This document shows positions 12,334-13,238 of a DNA stretch of 13,238 bases, piece after piece. The position numbers and the translations under genes are program-made. The notes under the pieces were generated by a model. The model was given only the letters and a program-made list of their open reading frames with translations, ran no database searches and was not told where the DNA came from. This stretch comes from a bacterium (lineage in GTDB: Bacteria; Spirochaetota; Spirochaetia; JABEVK01), in the NCBI GenBank assembly GCA_021781625.1, contig JAJXWL010000006.1:1-13238 (forward strand), in the 5' to 3' direction. The number at the start of each line of letters is the position of its first letter. The stretch's first letter is position 1.

Positions 12334-12833
12334 TCTAAAATCCACGGTGTCAAAAGCTGCATCGTCTGTCCGGTCAGATCAATATCACCCCAGTACTGTT
12401 GCTGAAACGGCACCAACGCCGTTCCGCCTTCTGTCTTGGCCACCTCAATCAGTGGGGCCACACCGCCTTCTAGGTACCCGGTAACCGTCCCCAGCACCTT
12501 GTCACCGTCAACCGCACGGCAACCAATCAGATCCCCGAGGTAAACCTCCCCTGGTTCCAACTTAGCGGCTTTGTCACGTTCTACCCAGATCTCCCAGTTT
12601 GCCAAGGTTTTAGCAAGCTCGGGGGTATCGATCCCGGCTAACTTCAGCAGGGGTATTTCTCCCGCCAGGCGAAACGATTCTACCGCAAAGTCCTTTTTCA
12701 AGGCTCCGTGGCGAAGCTCAACCTGACTCAGCTGGCTGAAATGCTCGTATTCCCCAGAAAAGCTAAAAAACTTTAGCTCACCGTGAACACCGTGACTGCT
12801 CCGGATCTTGCCGACGGCCATGAAGGTCGCCAT
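12330..12833 (-). CDS. rimM: Ribosome maturation factor RimM
   Basis: 167 aa, normal length. RimM binds S19 and helps assemble the 30S head. The N-terminal domain has VGKIRSSHGVHGELKFFSFS, and the C-terminal PRC-barrel has YLGDLIGCRAV, then LGTVTGYLEGGVAPLIEV and ALVPFQQQYWGDIDL. The family's VP(F/L)...(Y/F) pattern is clear. It lies 3 nt after khpA. No strong ribosome-binding site precedes the ATG, and an in-frame ATG four codons later is an alternative start. The first domain is weakly conserved, as is usual. Confidence 0.95.
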   Translation of the reverse strand: MATFMAVGKIRSSHGVHGELKFFSFSGEYEHFSQLSQVELRHGALKKDFAVESFRLAGEIPLLKLAGIDTPELAKTLANWEIWVERDKAAKLEPGEVYLGDLIGCRAVDGDKVLGTVTGYLEGGVAPLIEVAKTEGGTALVPFQQQYWGDIDLTGQTMQLLTPWILE

Positions 12834-12836
12834 GAA

Positions 12837-13070
12837 TCAATCCAGAATTTCCAGAACGACCCGTTTTCCCGACTTCGTAGACGAAGCGTTCAAAACGGTA
12901 CGGATCGCTTTGGCGATGCGTCCTTGCTTACCGATCACTTTTCCGAGATCGGTGGGCGCGACGCGCAATTCCAGGATCGTGGATTTTTCGCCTTCGATCT
13001 GGTTGACAATCACTTCGGACGGATCATCCACCAGCGATTTGGCAATGTATTCAACGAGTTCTTTCTCCAC
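12837..13070 (-). CDS. khpA: KhpA, KH-domain RNA-binding protein
   Basis: 77 aa, a single type-II KH domain with the GxxG loop as GKQG in [19 protein letters not shown]. It binds RNA and in other bacteria pairs with KhpB/Jag. The start is GTG at 13070 (GTG GAG AAA GAA), preceded by a purine-rich AGAGGGTAGGG. The order rpsP-khpA-rimM-trmD-rplS is conserved across many bacteria, and here the gene lies 15 nt after the rpsP stop. Confidence 0.95.
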   Translation of the reverse strand: MEKELVEYIAKSLVDDPSEVIVNQIEGEKSTILELRVAPTDLGKVIGKQGRIAKAIRTVLNASSTKSGKRVVLEILD

Positions 13071-13085
13071 AACCCTACCCTCTTA

Positions 13086-13238
13086 TCAGCCTAAATAGAA
13101 CTTATTCTTGTTCAGAAGGCTCTTGACGGTCGGGGACACCTGAGCACCCTTGGCGAGCCACTCGCGGATGCGTTCAGCTTGGAACACAACCTGACCTTCT
13201 TCTTTTTCCACTGGATGGTAGAAACCTACTTCTTCCAG
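13086..13238 (-). CDS. rpsP: 30S ribosomal protein S16, C-terminal part (cut by window edge)
   Basis: The final 50 codons and the TGA stop are present; the start lies beyond the right edge. The frame reads LEEVGFYHPVEK, then AERIREWLAKGAQVSPTVKS, which matches the S16 stretch G-x-Y-x-P ... ERIxxWLxxGAQPTxTVxxLL. The gene is first in the visible operon and its promoter must be outside the window. Being open at the edge, it was found by reading the frame directly. Confidence 0.95.
   Translation of the reverse strand: MEEVGFYHPVEKEEGQVVFQAERIREWLAKGAQVSPTVKSLLNKNKFYLG

Overview
The window reads as chromosomal DNA of a spirochaete, probably Treponema-related. The evidence is a cheA - cheW/CheR-like fusion - cheX - cheY operon of the spirochaete type, an integron whose integrase points the same way as its cassettes (the unusual arrangement known from Treponema denticola), and FlhB-like and FliK-like genes beside the rpsP-trmD-rplS block. 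Almost every gene is on the minus strand, so the window is read right to left. The one clear exception is a secreted or envelope protein gene at 7398-8255.

Right end (13238 to 8280, minus): rpsP (partial), khpA, rimM, trmD and rplS form a compact translation operon. It runs straight on into a FliK/YlqG-like protein, an FlhB C-terminal-domain protein (YlqH-like), an HD-GYP protein, YraN, an unannotated 50-codon ORF and a small Cys/His protein. Starts and stops overlap by 1-17 nt at most junctions after rimM, which implies translational coupling. A plausible terminator lies at the end.

Middle (8255 to 2632): a lone plus-strand envelope protein diverges from the chemotaxis operon cheA-cheWR-cheX-cheY. 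CheA passes phosphate to CheY. CheX is the CheY-P phosphatase. The CheW fusion couples receptors to CheA and carries a degenerate CheR-like domain.

Between cheY and tRNA-Val(GAC) lie four TCATGA palindromes at exactly 23-bp intervals. Next come a strong tRNA promoter, the tRNA, its terminator, and a small periplasmic cytochrome b562-like protein.

Left end (1834 to 1, minus): an integron integrase with an unusual N-terminal extension is followed downstream by a 211-bp non-coding stretch. That stretch holds a GTTRRRY core site and repeated short motifs (candidate attI). An AT-rich partial ORF that looks like a SinI-family restriction endonuclease comes next, apparently the first gene cassette. 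The rest of the cassette array would lie outside the window to the left.
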